DNA from: Rhodococcus rhodochrous | GTDB taxonomy: Bacteria > Actinomycetota > Actinomycetes > Mycobacteriales > Mycobacteriaceae | DNA length: 64,000 nucleotides | Reading direction: 5' to 3' | Assembly: GCF_014854695.1 (NCBI RefSeq) | Contig: NZ_CP027558.1 | Location: 1-64,000, forward strand | Shown: piece by piece, positions 9,545 through 19,061 of the stretch | Numbering within the stretch: position 1 is the first letter of the stretch | How the letters are laid out: each line of letters begins with the position of its first letter | Position numbers and translations under genes: made by a program | Notes under the pieces: model-generated | The model's database searches: none | Seen by the model: only the letters and a program-made list of their open reading frames with translations | Told to the model about the DNA's origin: nothing

Positions 9545-10582
9545 ATGAAGGCCGTTCGTGTCCACGCCTATGGCAAGGCGCCCAGTCTTGACGAGGTGGA
9601 CGAGCCGAGGGTGACGGGACCGTTCGACGTTCTCGTCGAGATTGGTGCCGCTGGCCTATGCCGCACTGATCTGCACGTGATCGAGGGCCAGTGGGCCGAC
9701 ATCCAGAATCCACAACTCCCCTACGTCTTGGGACACGAGAATGCCGGCTGGGTGCGGGAGGTCGGCAGCGCGGTTCACAGTGTGGCCCCGGGCGACGCCG
9801 TCATCGTGCACCCCCTCGTGACCTGCGGACTCTGCATCCCCTGTCGCGTCGGCGACGACTCGCATTGCGAGGACGCGGTGTTTCCCGGTCTGAACGTTGA
9901 TGGGGGGATGGCCGATTTCCTGCTGACGAACGCCCGGGCGATCGTGAAGCTCGAGGCCAATCTGCAGCCGGTCCAGGTCGCCGCTCTCGCCGACGCCGGG
10001 CTGACCGCCTACCACGCGGTGCGGAAGGCTCAGCCGCTCCTGACTCCCGGCACCCATGTCGTCGTCATCGGCTCCGGTGGTCTGGGGCACATCGCGATCC
10101 AGGTGCTTGCGGCCACCACGCCCGCGACGATCACGGTGGTGGACCGTTCCGAATCGGCGCTGGAACTGGCTGGCTCGATTGGGTCGCATCACACGGTCAA
10201 CGCCGCCAAGGGGGCCGGGGAGCTGCTGCACGAGGTCCAGGATGTCACCGAAGGTGGAGCCCACGTTGTCTTGGACTTCGTCGGTGAGCACTCGACGCCT
10301 GAGCAGGGCATCGCCATGCTGCGCAACCGGGGTAGCTACTCCTGCGTCGGGTACGGCAGCGAGCTGCGCATCCCGACTATCGAGCTCGTGTCGCGCGAGC
10401 TCGAAGTGGTTGGAAACCTCGTCGGAACCTACAAGGACCTCGTCGAGCTGATGACCTTGACGGCACAGGGAAAGGTCACCTTGGAGACCAGCGTCTACCC
10501 GTTATCTGCGGTCAACGACGCCATCCATGATCTCGAGTCCGGGAGCCTGGTCGGTCGAGGAATTTTGGTCCCCGGCAGTTGA
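9545..10582 (+). CDS. Zinc-dependent medium-chain alcohol dehydrogenase
   Basis: 345-residue MDR dehydrogenase, NAD(P)-dependent. Catalytic zinc ligands: Cys in GLCRTDLH (near 38), the GHE motif in LGHENAGWV (near 63) and a later site. The structural zinc motif lies near 95-113 (CGLCIPCRVGDDSHC). The Rossmann nucleotide-binding signature is VVVIGSGGLGHIAIQ near 178-190, with VVDRSE at the end of the second strand, where the acidic residue favours NAD+ over NADP+. Start ATG after AAGGAGCAAGCG. Its place in the Rieske operon suggests oxidation of an alcohol made or consumed by the oxygenase; substrate not determinable. Confidence 0.85.
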   Translation: MKAVRVHAYGKAPSLDEVDEPRVTGPFDVLVEIGAAGLCRTDLHVIEGQWADIQNPQLPYVLGHENAGWVREVGSAVHSVAPGDAVIVHPLVTCGLCIPCRVGDDSHCEDAVFPGLNVDGGMADFLLTNARAIVKLEANLQPVQVAALADAGLTAYHAVRKAQPLLTPGTHVVVIGSGGLGHIAIQVLAATTPATITVVDRSESALELAGSIGSHHTVNAAKGAGELLHEVQDVTEGGAHVVLDFVGEHSTPEQGIAMLRNRGSYSCVGYGSELRIPTIELVSRELEVVGNLVGTYKDLVELMTLTAQGKVTLETSVYPLSAVNDAIHDLESGSLVGRGILVPGS

Positions 10583-10658
10583 CGCATCGCGTCTGACGGG
10601 GAAGCACCCCGTCAGGACAACACCCACACATTTATGTCCAAAACCAGAAGGAGGACCT

Positions 10659-11909
10659 ATGGTTACCCAGCAGAACGAGATCAAGTCCAAGGCATCGCCG
10701 ATGACCACGAACGTGCAGGAATTGCTTGACCTCATCGTCGAGCACGCGTCGCGACCGCTAGAAGAGGCGCAGCTTCTGCCCTCCGAGTACTACACCAGTC
10801 ATGACCTCTACGACCTCGAGGTCGAGCGCATCTTCAAGAAGGACTGGCTCTATCTGTGTCGCACCGACGAGGTCGCGAACCCTGGAGACTGGTTCGCGGC
10901 GGAGATCGCGGGGGAGCCGGTCGTGCTCGTGCGCGGCAAGGACATGCAGATCCGGGCCTTCTCCCGCGTGTGTCCTCACCGTTTCATGGACCTGCTCTTC
11001 GAAGAGAGAAGCAAGGGCGCAGAAGCTGGCAACACCGAATCCTTCGTCTGCCCCTACCACTCGTGGGCCTTCGACACCGAAGGACAGCTCACCGGTGCAC
11101 CATTGATGGCCGAAAGCACCCTGTTCGAGCGTGAGCGCGCTTGCGGATCTTACAACCTCGCGACCTACGCCACCGAGGTGTGGAACGGCTTCGTGTTCAT
11201 GAGCTTCGACCCCAACGCCGAGCCTCTCGCTCCCCGATTCTCCGAAATGGACGAGCTGCTGGCGCCCTACCGGCTGGCCGAGTGGAAAGTGCTCGACCGA
11301 CTGGACTGGCCCGAGGTCCCGACCACCTGGAAGCTGGCTATGGACAACGGGCGAGAGGCCTACCACCACCAAGGTGCCCACAAGGAGTCAATTGAGCCGC
11401 TCTGGCCGGCCCACCTCGTCGACGCGGACACTACCGAGTCAGAGTACTTCTACTACCAGCGGATGTTCGTCAGCCAGGAGGGCGCGACTGGAGAAGAGGA
11501 TGGGCACTACCTCCAGCCTCTGGTGCTTCCGTCGATCGACGGGCTGTCAGCCTTCCAGCGCTCACACTCCTTGCTGGTGGGGATCTACCCCACCATGTGG
11601 TTCTCCCCGGGCCCCGACGTGCTTCTGGTTGCAAAGTGGTGGCCGACCGGGCCGGACACACACAAGTTCGACCTCGCTGTCTGCGTGCACGAGTCGAAGA
11701 TGGGTCACCCCGACCTCGAGAAAATTCGGGGTGAGATGAAGGACTGGCTGCGCCAGATCCAGGAGGAGGACTCCGCGATGGTCACTGGAATCCAGGGCAT
11801 GCTGAGGTCGGACCACGCCCGCAAGGGCGGTGCTCTCTCACCACTTGAGCGTCCAATCTGGACATTCCAGAAGTACATGGCGAAGCGGTTGGCAGGAATC
11901 GACGTCTGA
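10659..11909 (+). CDS. Rieske non-heme iron oxygenase, catalytic (alpha) subunit
   Basis: 416-residue ring-hydroxylating or demethylating oxygenase component. The Rieske [2Fe-2S] motif is C105-P-H107 ... C131-P-Y-H134; the spacing between halves is longer than the usual 15-17 residues because of an insertion (EERSKGAEAGN). The mononuclear iron site is in DNGREAYHHQGAH, with His233 and His238 as probable ligands. Start chosen at ATG 10659 behind AAGGAGGACCT. No beta subunit is encoded, so it is probably a homo-oligomeric (alpha-only) oxygenase fed by the reductase 90 nt downstream. Substrate unknown; alpha-only families act on quaternary amines, steroids, terpenoids and methoxy-aromatics. Confidence 0.88.
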   Translation: MVTQQNEIKSKASPMTTNVQELLDLIVEHASRPLEEAQLLPSEYYTSHDLYDLEVERIFKKDWLYLCRTDEVANPGDWFAAEIAGEPVVLVRGKDMQIRAFSRVCPHRFMDLLFEERSKGAEAGNTESFVCPYHSWAFDTEGQLTGAPLMAESTLFERERACGSYNLATYATEVWNGFVFMSFDPNAEPLAPRFSEMDELLAPYRLAEWKVLDRLDWPEVPTTWKLAMDNGREAYHHQGAHKESIEPLWPAHLVDADTTESEYFYYQRMFVSQEGATGEEDGHYLQPLVLPSIDGLSAFQRSHSLLVGIYPTMWFSPGPDVLLVAKWWPTGPDTHKFDLAVCVHESKMGHPDLEKIRGEMKDWLRQIQEEDSAMVTGIQGMLRSDHARKGGALSPLERPIWTFQKYMAKRLAGIDV

Positions 11910-11998
11910 TCATGTGTGATCGGGTTGACCGTGGTTCGGAGGCACTTGCCCTTCGGGCCACGGCTAACCTGTCGCATGGCAAAAAGGAGAAGTGAACT

Positions 11999-13120
11999 AT
12001 GCCGCTTCTAAGCCACAATCGCGAGCAGGTCGCAGCCTTCCAGGCGCAGCGGCGGGGCCGTCCCTCGTTGCACACGCTCCGCGTGAGTGATCTGGAAGTA
12101 CAGGCCGACGACGCCGTCGTCGTCACGTTTGCCGTACCGGACCATCTGCGCGAAGCCTACCGGTTCAAGCATGGCCAACATGTCGCCATCGTGCATGACG
12201 ACGGAGGTGAAGAGATACGACGCTCCTACTCGATATGCTCGCCGGCCGGCAGTGACGTTCTCCGGATCGCCATCCGTCGCGTAGCAGGCGGCCGATTCTC
12301 GACCTACGCCACCAGCCAGCTCCGCGTCGATGACGAACTTCGGGTGATGACGCCAACCGGTCGCTTCACAACCGCTCTAGATCCTCTCGCTGAGAAGCAC
12401 TACCTAGCGGTGGCTGGTGGGAGTGGGATCACTCCGATCATCTCGATGGCGGCGACCATTCTGGGTGAAGAACCAAGGAGCCGGTTCACCCTCTTATACG
12501 CGAATCGGAGTCGGCGGTCGACTATGTTCATGGGCGAGCTTGACTCCCTGTGCGCGCGGTTCGGCCCTCGCCTTTCCGTCATCCACTATTGGGATGATGC
12601 CGTAGCAACCGCAGCCGGACCCTTGCAGCGACTGGACCGCGGGACCTTGGAGGGATGGTTGGCGGCCGACCCTCCGGGCGGACCGGTGGACCAGTGGATC
12701 ATGTGCGGCCCCGCCGGCCTGATTGACTTTGTCACGGAGACACTGGTCGACTGCGGCCTCGCAGAGGAGAAAATTCTGCGCGAATACTTCATAGCCACGG
12801 AGGCCGAGGACAGCGATGCTGCCCAAGGTCGACCTTTAGTGCTTAGCAACGTGCGGGTACGTATCGACGGTGAGGAACTCAACTTCGAGTTGTCATCCCA
12901 TGGAGCCACGATCCTCGCGGCAGCGTTGCCATTGCGACCTGACTTGCCGTACTCCTGCTCTGATGGCGTTTGTGCTACTTGTCGGGTAAAGGTCCTGGAG
13001 GGGTCAGTAGAAATGGACCGTTGCTCGGCTCTCGACAGGAAGGAACTCAGCTCGGGGTATGTCCTGGCGTGCCAAGCGCACCCAACGACCGACAGTGTCG
13101 TCGTCGACTTCGACGGGTGA
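11999..13120 (+). CDS. Oxygenase reductase: FAD/NAD(P)H domain plus C-terminal [2Fe-2S] ferredoxin
   Basis: 373-residue electron-transfer protein. Residues ~20-115 form an FAD-binding barrel (RRSYSICS near 76-83), ~130-250 the NAD(P)H-binding domain (VAGGSGITPIISM near 139, MCGPAGLID near 238), and ~285-370 a plant-type ferredoxin with cysteines in CSDGVCATC and a fourth Cys 17 residues later (MDRCSALD). Domain order is that of PaaE/HmpX-like reductases. It should pass electrons from NAD(P)H to the Rieske centre of the upstream gene. Start ATG follows AAAAGGAGAAGTGAACT. Last gene of the operon. Confidence 0.88.
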   Translation: MPLLSHNREQVAAFQAQRRGRPSLHTLRVSDLEVQADDAVVVTFAVPDHLREAYRFKHGQHVAIVHDDGGEEIRRSYSICSPAGSDVLRIAIRRVAGGRFSTYATSQLRVDDELRVMTPTGRFTTALDPLAEKHYLAVAGGSGITPIISMAATILGEEPRSRFTLLYANRSRRSTMFMGELDSLCARFGPRLSVIHYWDDAVATAAGPLQRLDRGTLEGWLAADPPGGPVDQWIMCGPAGLIDFVTETLVDCGLAEEKILREYFIATEAEDSDAAQGRPLVLSNVRVRIDGEELNFELSSHGATILAAALPLRPDLPYSCSDGVCATCRVKVLEGSVEMDRCSALDRKELSSGYVLACQAHPTTDSVVVDFDG

Positions 13121-13123
13121 TAA

Positions 13124-13140
13124 CTCACGTGGATCGTGAG
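13124..13140 (+). terminator. Weak hairpin after reductase gene
   Basis: CTCACG and CGTGAG form a 6-bp stem with a 5-nt loop starting 4 nt after the stop codon. There is no U-tract, so it is a weak terminator candidate at best. Confidence 0.3.
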
Positions 13141-13259
13141 CCCGGTCCCAGCCTCGGAATGACGTCGACCAAGGCATCCTCGTGCCACATCCAAGCTAAA
13201 GCATCCCAACACCAGGATCATGGCGTGCCAAAACCTTTCCGCCCAAGGAGTGCTCCACG

Positions 13260-13466
13260 ATGAGTTGCAATCGCTATGCCGCCCCGCCCCCGGTGCCCAG
13301 TTTTGAGCTGGGTAGCGATGAAGCAAGGCGTGGCAGCGCCCTTAGCTCGGTGGTGCCACTTTCGAGGCAGTCGGGCAAGACGTCGTCACCCCGGGCGTTC
13401 CGCGGGTTCAACCTGTTCAGCCACACGGTTGCACGCGCGACCCTCGCACCGGCCTACGAATGCTGA
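13260..13466 (+). CDS. Possible small protein upstream of E1-like fragment
   Basis: 68-residue open frame starting at ATG 13260 behind a good AAGGAG (spacer 9 nt). Its stop overlaps the start of the following E1-like fragment (ATG at 13460), an arrangement suggesting translational coupling. Composition is plausible for a small soluble protein rich in Ser, Arg and Ala, but I recognise no family. It could also be a leader peptide or chance ORF. Confidence 0.3.
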   Translation: MSCNRYAAPPPVPSFELGSDEARRGSALSSVVPLSRQSGKTSSPRAFRGFNLFSHTVARATLAPAYEC

Positions 13467-14040
13467 CGGGGAAAGTGGAGCCACAGGAAACTGCGACACG
13501 GCATGAGAGGGCCCACGACATCGCATCGCTTCGCGAAATCGAGCAGAGATTGCTCTGGCTCTCGACCGCCATCGTGCATCACGCCAATCACGTGCGTCCG
13601 AACCCCAGTGGCTTGAAGGTCGGTGGACACCAGGCGTCGTGTGCTTCGATGGTGTCGATCATGACCGCGCTGTGGTTCGAACAGCTTCAGGCAGGCGACC
13701 GCGTGTCCGTGAAGCCGCACGCGTCCCCCGTGCTGCACGCGATTAACTTCTTGCTCGGCGAACTCGATGAGCGGTACCTATCGATGCTACGCGCGTTCGG
13801 CGGCTTGCAGCCCTATCCGAGCCGGTCGAAGGACCCCGATCCGGTGGACTACTCCACCGGATCGGTGGGTATCGGAGCCACCGCACCTATCTGGGGGGCT
13901 ATAGCCCGCCGCTATGTGCACACCACGACGGGGGGTGCTGGCGCCGGCCGGCAGTACTCGCTGGTCGGGGACGCCGAGCTCGATGAGGGTGCAGTGTGGG
14001 AGGCCATCCTTGATCCTGGTGTCGCCGAGCTCGGTGAGGT
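13460..14040 (+). pseudogene. Pyruvate dehydrogenase E1-like gene, N-terminal fragment
   Basis: About 193 residues closely matching residues ~30-205 of the intact E1-like protein at 16682-19033, including RPNPSGLKVGGHQASC, VKPHASPVLH and QYSLVGDAELDEG (thiamine diphosphate site). The match stops after the codons for ELGEV at 14040, where the intact gene continues VVWIVDLN. The following ~140 bp up to IS1380 copy 2 is unrelated sequence. The gene has lost about three quarters of its length and cannot be active. Divergence from the intact copy shows they are old paralogues, not a recent duplication. Confidence 0.85.
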
Positions 14041-14181
14041 GGGGAGTTCCCCGTCTCGATCACACCGAGTGCTTGCGCTGGGAGTAACCCCCCCTCGACA
14101 AACCACGCCACGGTGTCCATACGGTCGCCGTACGTACCCGACCACTGGGTGAACACCTGATTTCGTTGTGCCCGTTTTTAA

Positions 14182-15899
14182 CCTCGGGCTTTCGTGCTGA
14201 TCGAGCGGACACCCGTGTCGAATACGAAGAATGGTGCCCTGAACTGGGATAATTCGACTTGCTGAGGGTCGAGTTTCAACCAGTTCGAGGAGCACCATTC
14301 AGGTGAGCAAGTCTACGTCCCCCTACCCACGCGTGTCCGCATCGGCCACCGGGACCGGCGTCGTGTCGCAGGCCGGAACGGTCCTGCTGCTGCGCACCGC
14401 GGAGAAGACCGGCCTCGCTGCGGCGTTGACGACCGAGCTCGCACCGTATCGAAAACCGCTGGCCCGACACGATCCCGGCAAGATCGTGCTCGATCTCGCG
14501 ACAGCATTGGCGATCGGTGGGGACTGCCTCGCCGACATCGCACAACTGCGGGCTCACCCGGAGTCTTCGGCGCAGTGGCCTCCGACCCGACCGTCTCCCG
14601 CCTGATCAGCGTGTTGGCCACCGACGCCGACACCGCGCTCGCCGCGATCGGACGCGCCCGCGCCACCGCCCGCTCCCACGCCTGGGCCGCCGCCGGCACG
14701 TCGGCACCGGACCACGCCATCGACGAAGCGCATCCGCTGGTCCTCGACATCGATGCGACGCTGGTCACCGCGCACTCCGAGAAGGAACAGGCCGCCCCGA
14801 CGTTCAAGCGAGGCTTCGGTTTCCACCCGCTGTGCGCGTTCGTCGACCACGGCACAGGCGGCACCGGTGAACCCGTCGCGATGCTGCTGCGGCCGGGTAA
14901 CTCGGGGTCGAATACCGCCGCCGATCCTCCCCCAAGCACTACGTGCAGGGCGGTACCCCCATCACCGTGGTGCAGGACGCCCTCGCACAGTTGCCGGTCG
15001 ACCCGGCATATCGGGTCGGGAAGAAGGTGCTGGTGCGTATCGACGGGGCCGGCGGCACCCACGGGTTGATCGAGTATCTGACCAAACGGCGGCTGTCGTA
15101 TTCGGTGGGGTTCGGATTGACCGAGACGATGGTCGCCGCACTCGAACTCGTCCCGGACCAGGCATGGACCCCGGCCTACGACTCGGACGGACAGGTCCGC
15201 GACGGCGCCTGGGTGACGGAGTTGACCGGCCTGCTCGATCTGTCGTCGTGGCCGAAAGGCATGCGGGTAATCGTCAGGAAGGAGCGCCCGCATCCGGGTG
15301 CGCAGTTACGGTTCACCGACCGTGACGGCCTACGCCTGACCGCGTTCGTGACCAATACCCGCCGAGGGCAACTCCCGGATCTGGAGCTGCGACATCGGCG
15401 TCGGGCTCGGTGCGAGGACCGGATTCGGACAGCCAAAGTCACCGGGCTGCAGAATCTTCCGCTGCACGGTTTCGATCAGAAGCGGATCTGGTTGGCGCTC
15501 GTGCAACTCGCATGTGAACTGATCGCGTGGATGCAGATGCTCGCGTTGACCGATGTCGCGGCCCGGCGGTGGGAGCCGAAGCGGCTGCGGCTGCGATTGT
15601 TGTCGATCGCCGGTCGCGTCGCCCGGCATGCCCGCCGTGTTCGGCTGCGGCTGGCCGCGACAGCTCCCGATATCGATGTCCTCGTGGCCGGCCTGAACCG
15701 GCTGGAGGCACTTCCTGCGCCTGCGTGACCTGCACGTATCTGTCCGATCAAGACGAAAGGAAACCATTTTCGAGGCCGTGGACCTCGGCGTCACCCGACC
15801 GTGTCGGGCAGTCGACCGTGGATGCACACCGGATCCACGGTCTCCGTATCCAATCCGAATCCGCTCAGGCCGGCACGTGATCCGCGCGAAAGATTGAGG
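14182..15899 (+). mobile_element. IS1380-family insertion sequence, copy 2
   Basis: Same ends as copy 1 and nearly identical throughout. It is flanked by a perfect 4-bp target duplication, TTAA at 14178-14181 and 15900-15903, showing a genuine transposition event at this site. Confidence 0.88.
14303..15728 (+). pseudogene. IS1380 transposase, frameshifted (copy 2)
   Basis: Carries the same two lesions as copy 1 (the one-base loss and the ~31-bp insertion) plus one additional C in the CCTCCCC run near 14930, so the third segment is in yet another frame. The three pieces read 14303-14570, to about 14925, and about 14943-15728. The DDE motifs are intact in sequence but not in one frame. Copies 1 and 2 otherwise match base for base over long stretches. 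Confidence 0.85.
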
Positions 15900-15935
15900 T
15901 TAATACGAGAAAAGTGCGTGCCCGGGATTCCACCG

Positions 15936-16412
15936 TCACTCGTTCAGTACGTTCAGCAGCGGACGGACCCGAAAGTCCACCATATCCCGCATCACCAAGG
16001 CGGTCGTGGTGCGTTTGACGCCCTTGATGTCAAGGATGTCCCCGGCAATGCGATACAGGTCGTCTGCGTCCTTGGCAGCAACATGCACCAGCAGATCCGC
16101 CACCCCGCTGAGACCATGCACCTCCAACACTTCCGGTATCAGGTCGAGCGCAGCGCCGACCCGGTCGAGTTTGCGTTGCCTGACGTTGGTGAGGATGTAG
16201 GCCTGCAACGGGTATCCGAGAATCGCCGGGTCGATTCGACGCTCGAACGAGCGCAGTGCGCCGGCCTCGTCGAGCTTGCCCAGTCGGGCTTGAACGGTAT
16301 TGCGGGACAGACCTGTTCGTTCGGCGATAGCCATCACCGTGGCACGCGGATCATCGGCCAGTGCGGTCAGGATTCGAGCGTCGATCCGGTCGGCCCGGTG
16401 TGTGCTTGGCAC
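15936..16412 (-). CDS. Lrp/AsnC-family transcriptional regulator
   Basis: 158 residues from GTG 16412. Residues ~8-60 form the Lrp winged helix-turn-helix (DARILTALADDPRATVMAI, then TGLSRNTVQARLGKL); residues ~75-150 form the RAM ligand-binding domain (VLEVHGLSGVADLLVHVAAKD). These regulators bind amino acids or related small molecules and assemble as octamers. It is divergent from the E1-like gene, 269 bp away, so it probably controls that operon in response to a substrate of the dehydrogenase. Confidence 0.88.
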   Translation of the reverse strand: MPSTHRADRIDARILTALADDPRATVMAIAERTGLSRNTVQARLGKLDEAGALRSFERRIDPAILGYPLQAYILTNVRQRKLDRVGAALDLIPEVLEVHGLSGVADLLVHVAAKDADDLYRIAGDILDIKGVKRTTTALVMRDMVDFRVRPLLNVLNE

Positions 16413-16681
16413 AGTGCCAACCTCGCTTCCCTCCGCACCCCGGATCGAAGTGCATATTGCTCATTTTCAAAGTCTAGTATTGCGCAAACAGTCACCCCCT
16501 GGTGGACTGGATGCACACCCCGCAGATCGGGAAAGCCTCCGCAGACACAATCCGATTGGCATTCCTGTTCCTTTGGCCGCTCGGCCTCGGCGCATCCGTC
16601 GCCGGCCGAGCCGGCTCCCCAGCATCCGACGCAGTCGACCTGCCCGGTTCCGCGTGGTTGTCTTCGAAAGAGAGTTCCCCG
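16413..16681. promoter_or_regulatory. Divergent regulatory region, Lrp-type gene / E1-like gene
   Basis: 269 bp between divergent genes. The AT-rich part at about 16450-16488 contains the interrupted palindrome TTGC ... GCGCAA around a TTTCAAAGTCTAGTA core, typical of Lrp/AsnC operators. An alternative upstream start for the E1 gene exists near 16502, but ATG 16682 fits the homologue's N-terminus. Confidence 0.45.
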
Positions 16682-19033
16682 ATGTCCCAGCCTGTCTCCC
16701 TCGACTCCGCCATCTCCCACCCCGCCGGCTTCCCGGCGGTCTCGGAGGATCTCGCCGCACTCGAGTCGATCCGCCAGCGGGTGCTGTGGCTGTCGACGTC
16801 GATGATTCACCACGCCAACCGCATCCGGCCCAACCCCACCGGTCTGAAGGTCGGGGGCCATCAGGCCTCGTGCGCCTCGATGGTCTCGATCATGACGTCG
16901 CTGTGGTTCGAGCACCTGCGCCCCGGGGATCGAGTGTCGGTCAAACCCCACGCCTCCCCGGTGCTGCACTCGATCAACTACCTGCTCGGCGAACTGGATG
17001 AGAAGTATCTGACGACCCTGCGTGAATTCGGCGGCCTGCAGTCGTACCCGAGCCGCTCGAAGGACCCCGACACCGTCGACTACTCCACCGGCTCGGTCGG
17101 CATCGGCGCCACCGCCCCGATCTGGGGCGCGATGGCCCGCCGCTACGTCGACACCCACCTCGCCGACACCGGCCGCGGCCGCCAGTACTCCCTCGTCGGC
17201 GACGCCGAACTCGACGAAGGCGCCGTCTGGGAAGCCATCCTCGACCCCGGCATCGCCGACCTCGGCGAGGTGGTGTGGATCGTCGACCTCAACCGTCAGT
17301 CCCTGGACCGGGTCATCCCGAACATCGCCGCCCGGCGCCTGGAGAAGATGTTCGACGCGGCCGGCTGGCAGGTCATCACCGTCAAGTTCGGCAAGCTCCT
17401 CGAAGAACTGTTCGCCCGCCCCGGCGGTGACGCGCTGCGCACCCGCATCCTCGACATGCCCAACCCGGAATATCAGCGGCTGCTGCGCTGCACCGCCACC
17501 GAGATTCGTGACCGACTGCCCGGCACCGGTCCCGACAGCACCCGGATCACCGAACTCGTCGCCACCCTGGACGACGCGACGCTCACCGCAGCGGTCCGCA
17601 ATCTCGGTGGTCACGACCTGCAAGCGCTGTCGCAGGCGTACCGGCAGATCGACGATACCCGGCCCACCGTGATCATCGCCTACACCATCAAGGGCTACGG
17701 GCTGCCCACCGAAGGTCATCCGCAGAACCACTCGGCTCTGCTGACGGTGGACGAATACTCCCAGCTCGCCGCGACCCTCGACATGGACGCCCAGAATCCG
17801 TGGGGTCGTTTCACCGCCGATACCGGCGCGGGTCGGCTGTGCCAAGCGACCGCCGACCGACTTCACCGAGAGCCGGTGCCGGCGCTGCCCGACGTGACCA
17901 TTCCCACCGATATCGGCCGAACCCCGAAGGGCACCGCCACCACCCAGGCCGCACTCGGCCGGGTGCTGCTGGACCTGACCCGTGAATCCCCCGACGCCGC
18001 TCAGCGGGTGGTCACTGTCAGCCCCGACGTCAGCTCCACCACCAACCTCGGCGGTTGGGTGAACAAGGTCGGGGTGTGGTCGGCAGCCGAGCGGCACAAC
18101 TGGTTCGCCGACGATCCCGAGACGATCATGCACTGGAACGAACGCCCCACCGGTCAGCACATGGAGCTGGGCATTGCCGAAACCAACCTGGTCGGGCTGA
18201 TCGGGGAACTCGGCGCCACCTGGAGCCGCTGGGGCCAGCCCCTGCTGCCCATCGGCGTGCTCTACGACCCCTTCGTCGAACGGGCGCTCGAGCCGTGGTC
18301 CTACGGCATCTACGCCGGCGGCCAGTCCATCCTCGTCGGCACCCCCTCCGGGGTCACCCTCGCCGCCGAGGGCGGAGCCCATCAGTCCATCAAGACCCCC
18401 TCGATCGGACTCGAGCAGCCCGGCTGCGTCAGCTACGAACCGGCCTTCGCGATCGATGTCGAATGGACCCTGCTGGCCTCCCTCGCGAAGTTGGGCCGCC
18501 CCGACGGCACCTCGGCCTATCTGCGGCTGTCTACCCGCCCGGTCGATCAGACCCTCGCCGCGGTGCCGACCGATCCGGCCGCCCGTGAACGGCGTCGGCG
18601 CCAGGTCGTCGCCGGGGGCTATCCGATCCGGCGCCGTGACGACGCGCAGGTGACCATCGTGGCGATGGGCGCGATGATCACCGAAGCCCTCGCCGCCGCC
18701 GACCGACTCGAAGTCTCCGGGACGCGTGCCGACGTGCTGTGCATCACCAGCCCCGGCCTGCTGTTCGACGCCTGGCAGGCCCGCCAGGGCCGCACCACGG
18801 CAGACAGCTGGATCCTCGATCAGCTCTTCCCCACCGACCGCGCCACCCCCATGGTCACCGTCCTCGACGGCCACCCGCACACCCTGGCCTTCCTCGCCGG
18901 CATCAACCGGGTGCGCAGCACCCACCTCGGAGTCTCGCGCTTCGGGCAGGTCGGATCCCTTAACGACGTCTACCGCTACCACGGCATCGACACCGACAGC
19001 ATCGTCACCGCCGCCCTCGACATCCTCCCCTGA
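16682..19033 (+). CDS. Pyruvate dehydrogenase E1-like (homodimeric, transketolase-fold) 2-oxoacid dehydrogenase
   Basis: 783-residue thiamine-diphosphate enzyme of the AceE type, decarboxylating a 2-oxoacid and transferring the acyl group to a lipoyl carrier. N-terminal TPP-binding half: SVGIGATAPIWGA, then LVGDAELDEGAVWEA and WIVDLNRQSLDRV (the GDx(n)N motif near 176-204). Middle transketolase pyrimidine domain near 470-680 with HMELGIAETN (conserved Glu); C-terminal domain ~690-783. It is about 100 residues shorter than housekeeping AceE (~890-930). It is followed by a lipoyl-domain gene 28 nt downstream and preceded by an Lrp regulator, so it is likely a dedicated catabolic 2-oxoacid dehydrogenase. 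The exact substrate is not certain. Confidence 0.82.
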   Translation: MSQPVSLDSAISHPAGFPAVSEDLAALESIRQRVLWLSTSMIHHANRIRPNPTGLKVGGHQASCASMVSIMTSLWFEHLRPGDRVSVKPHASPVLHSINYLLGELDEKYLTTLREFGGLQSYPSRSKDPDTVDYSTGSVGIGATAPIWGAMARRYVDTHLADTGRGRQYSLVGDAELDEGAVWEAILDPGIADLGEVVWIVDLNRQSLDRVIPNIAARRLEKMFDAAGWQVITVKFGKLLEELFARPGGDALRTRILDMPNPEYQRLLRCTATEIRDRLPGTGPDSTRITELVATLDDATLTAAVRNLGGHDLQALSQAYRQIDDTRPTVIIAYTIKGYGLPTEGHPQNHSALLTVDEYSQLAATLDMDAQNPWGRFTADTGAGRLCQATADRLHREPVPALPDVTIPTDIGRTPKGTATTQAALGRVLLDLTRESPDAAQRVVTVSPDVSSTTNLGGWVNKVGVWSAAERHNWFADDPETIMHWNERPTGQHMELGIAETNLVGLIGELGATWSRWGQPLLPIGVLYDPFVERALEPWSYGIYAGGQSILVGTPSGVTLAAEGGAHQSIKTPSIGLEQPGCVSYEPAFAIDVEWTLLASLAKLGRPDGTSAYLRLSTRPVDQTLAAVPTDPAARERRRRQVVAGGYPIRRRDDAQVTIVAMGAMITEALAAADRLEVSGTRADVLCITSPGLLFDAWQARQGRTTADSWILDQLFPTDRATPMVTVLDGHPHTLAFLAGINRVRSTHLGVSRFGQVGSLNDVYRYHGIDTDSIVTAALDILP

Positions 19034-19061
19034 CCGGCCCTCCAGGAACAAGACAACCACC

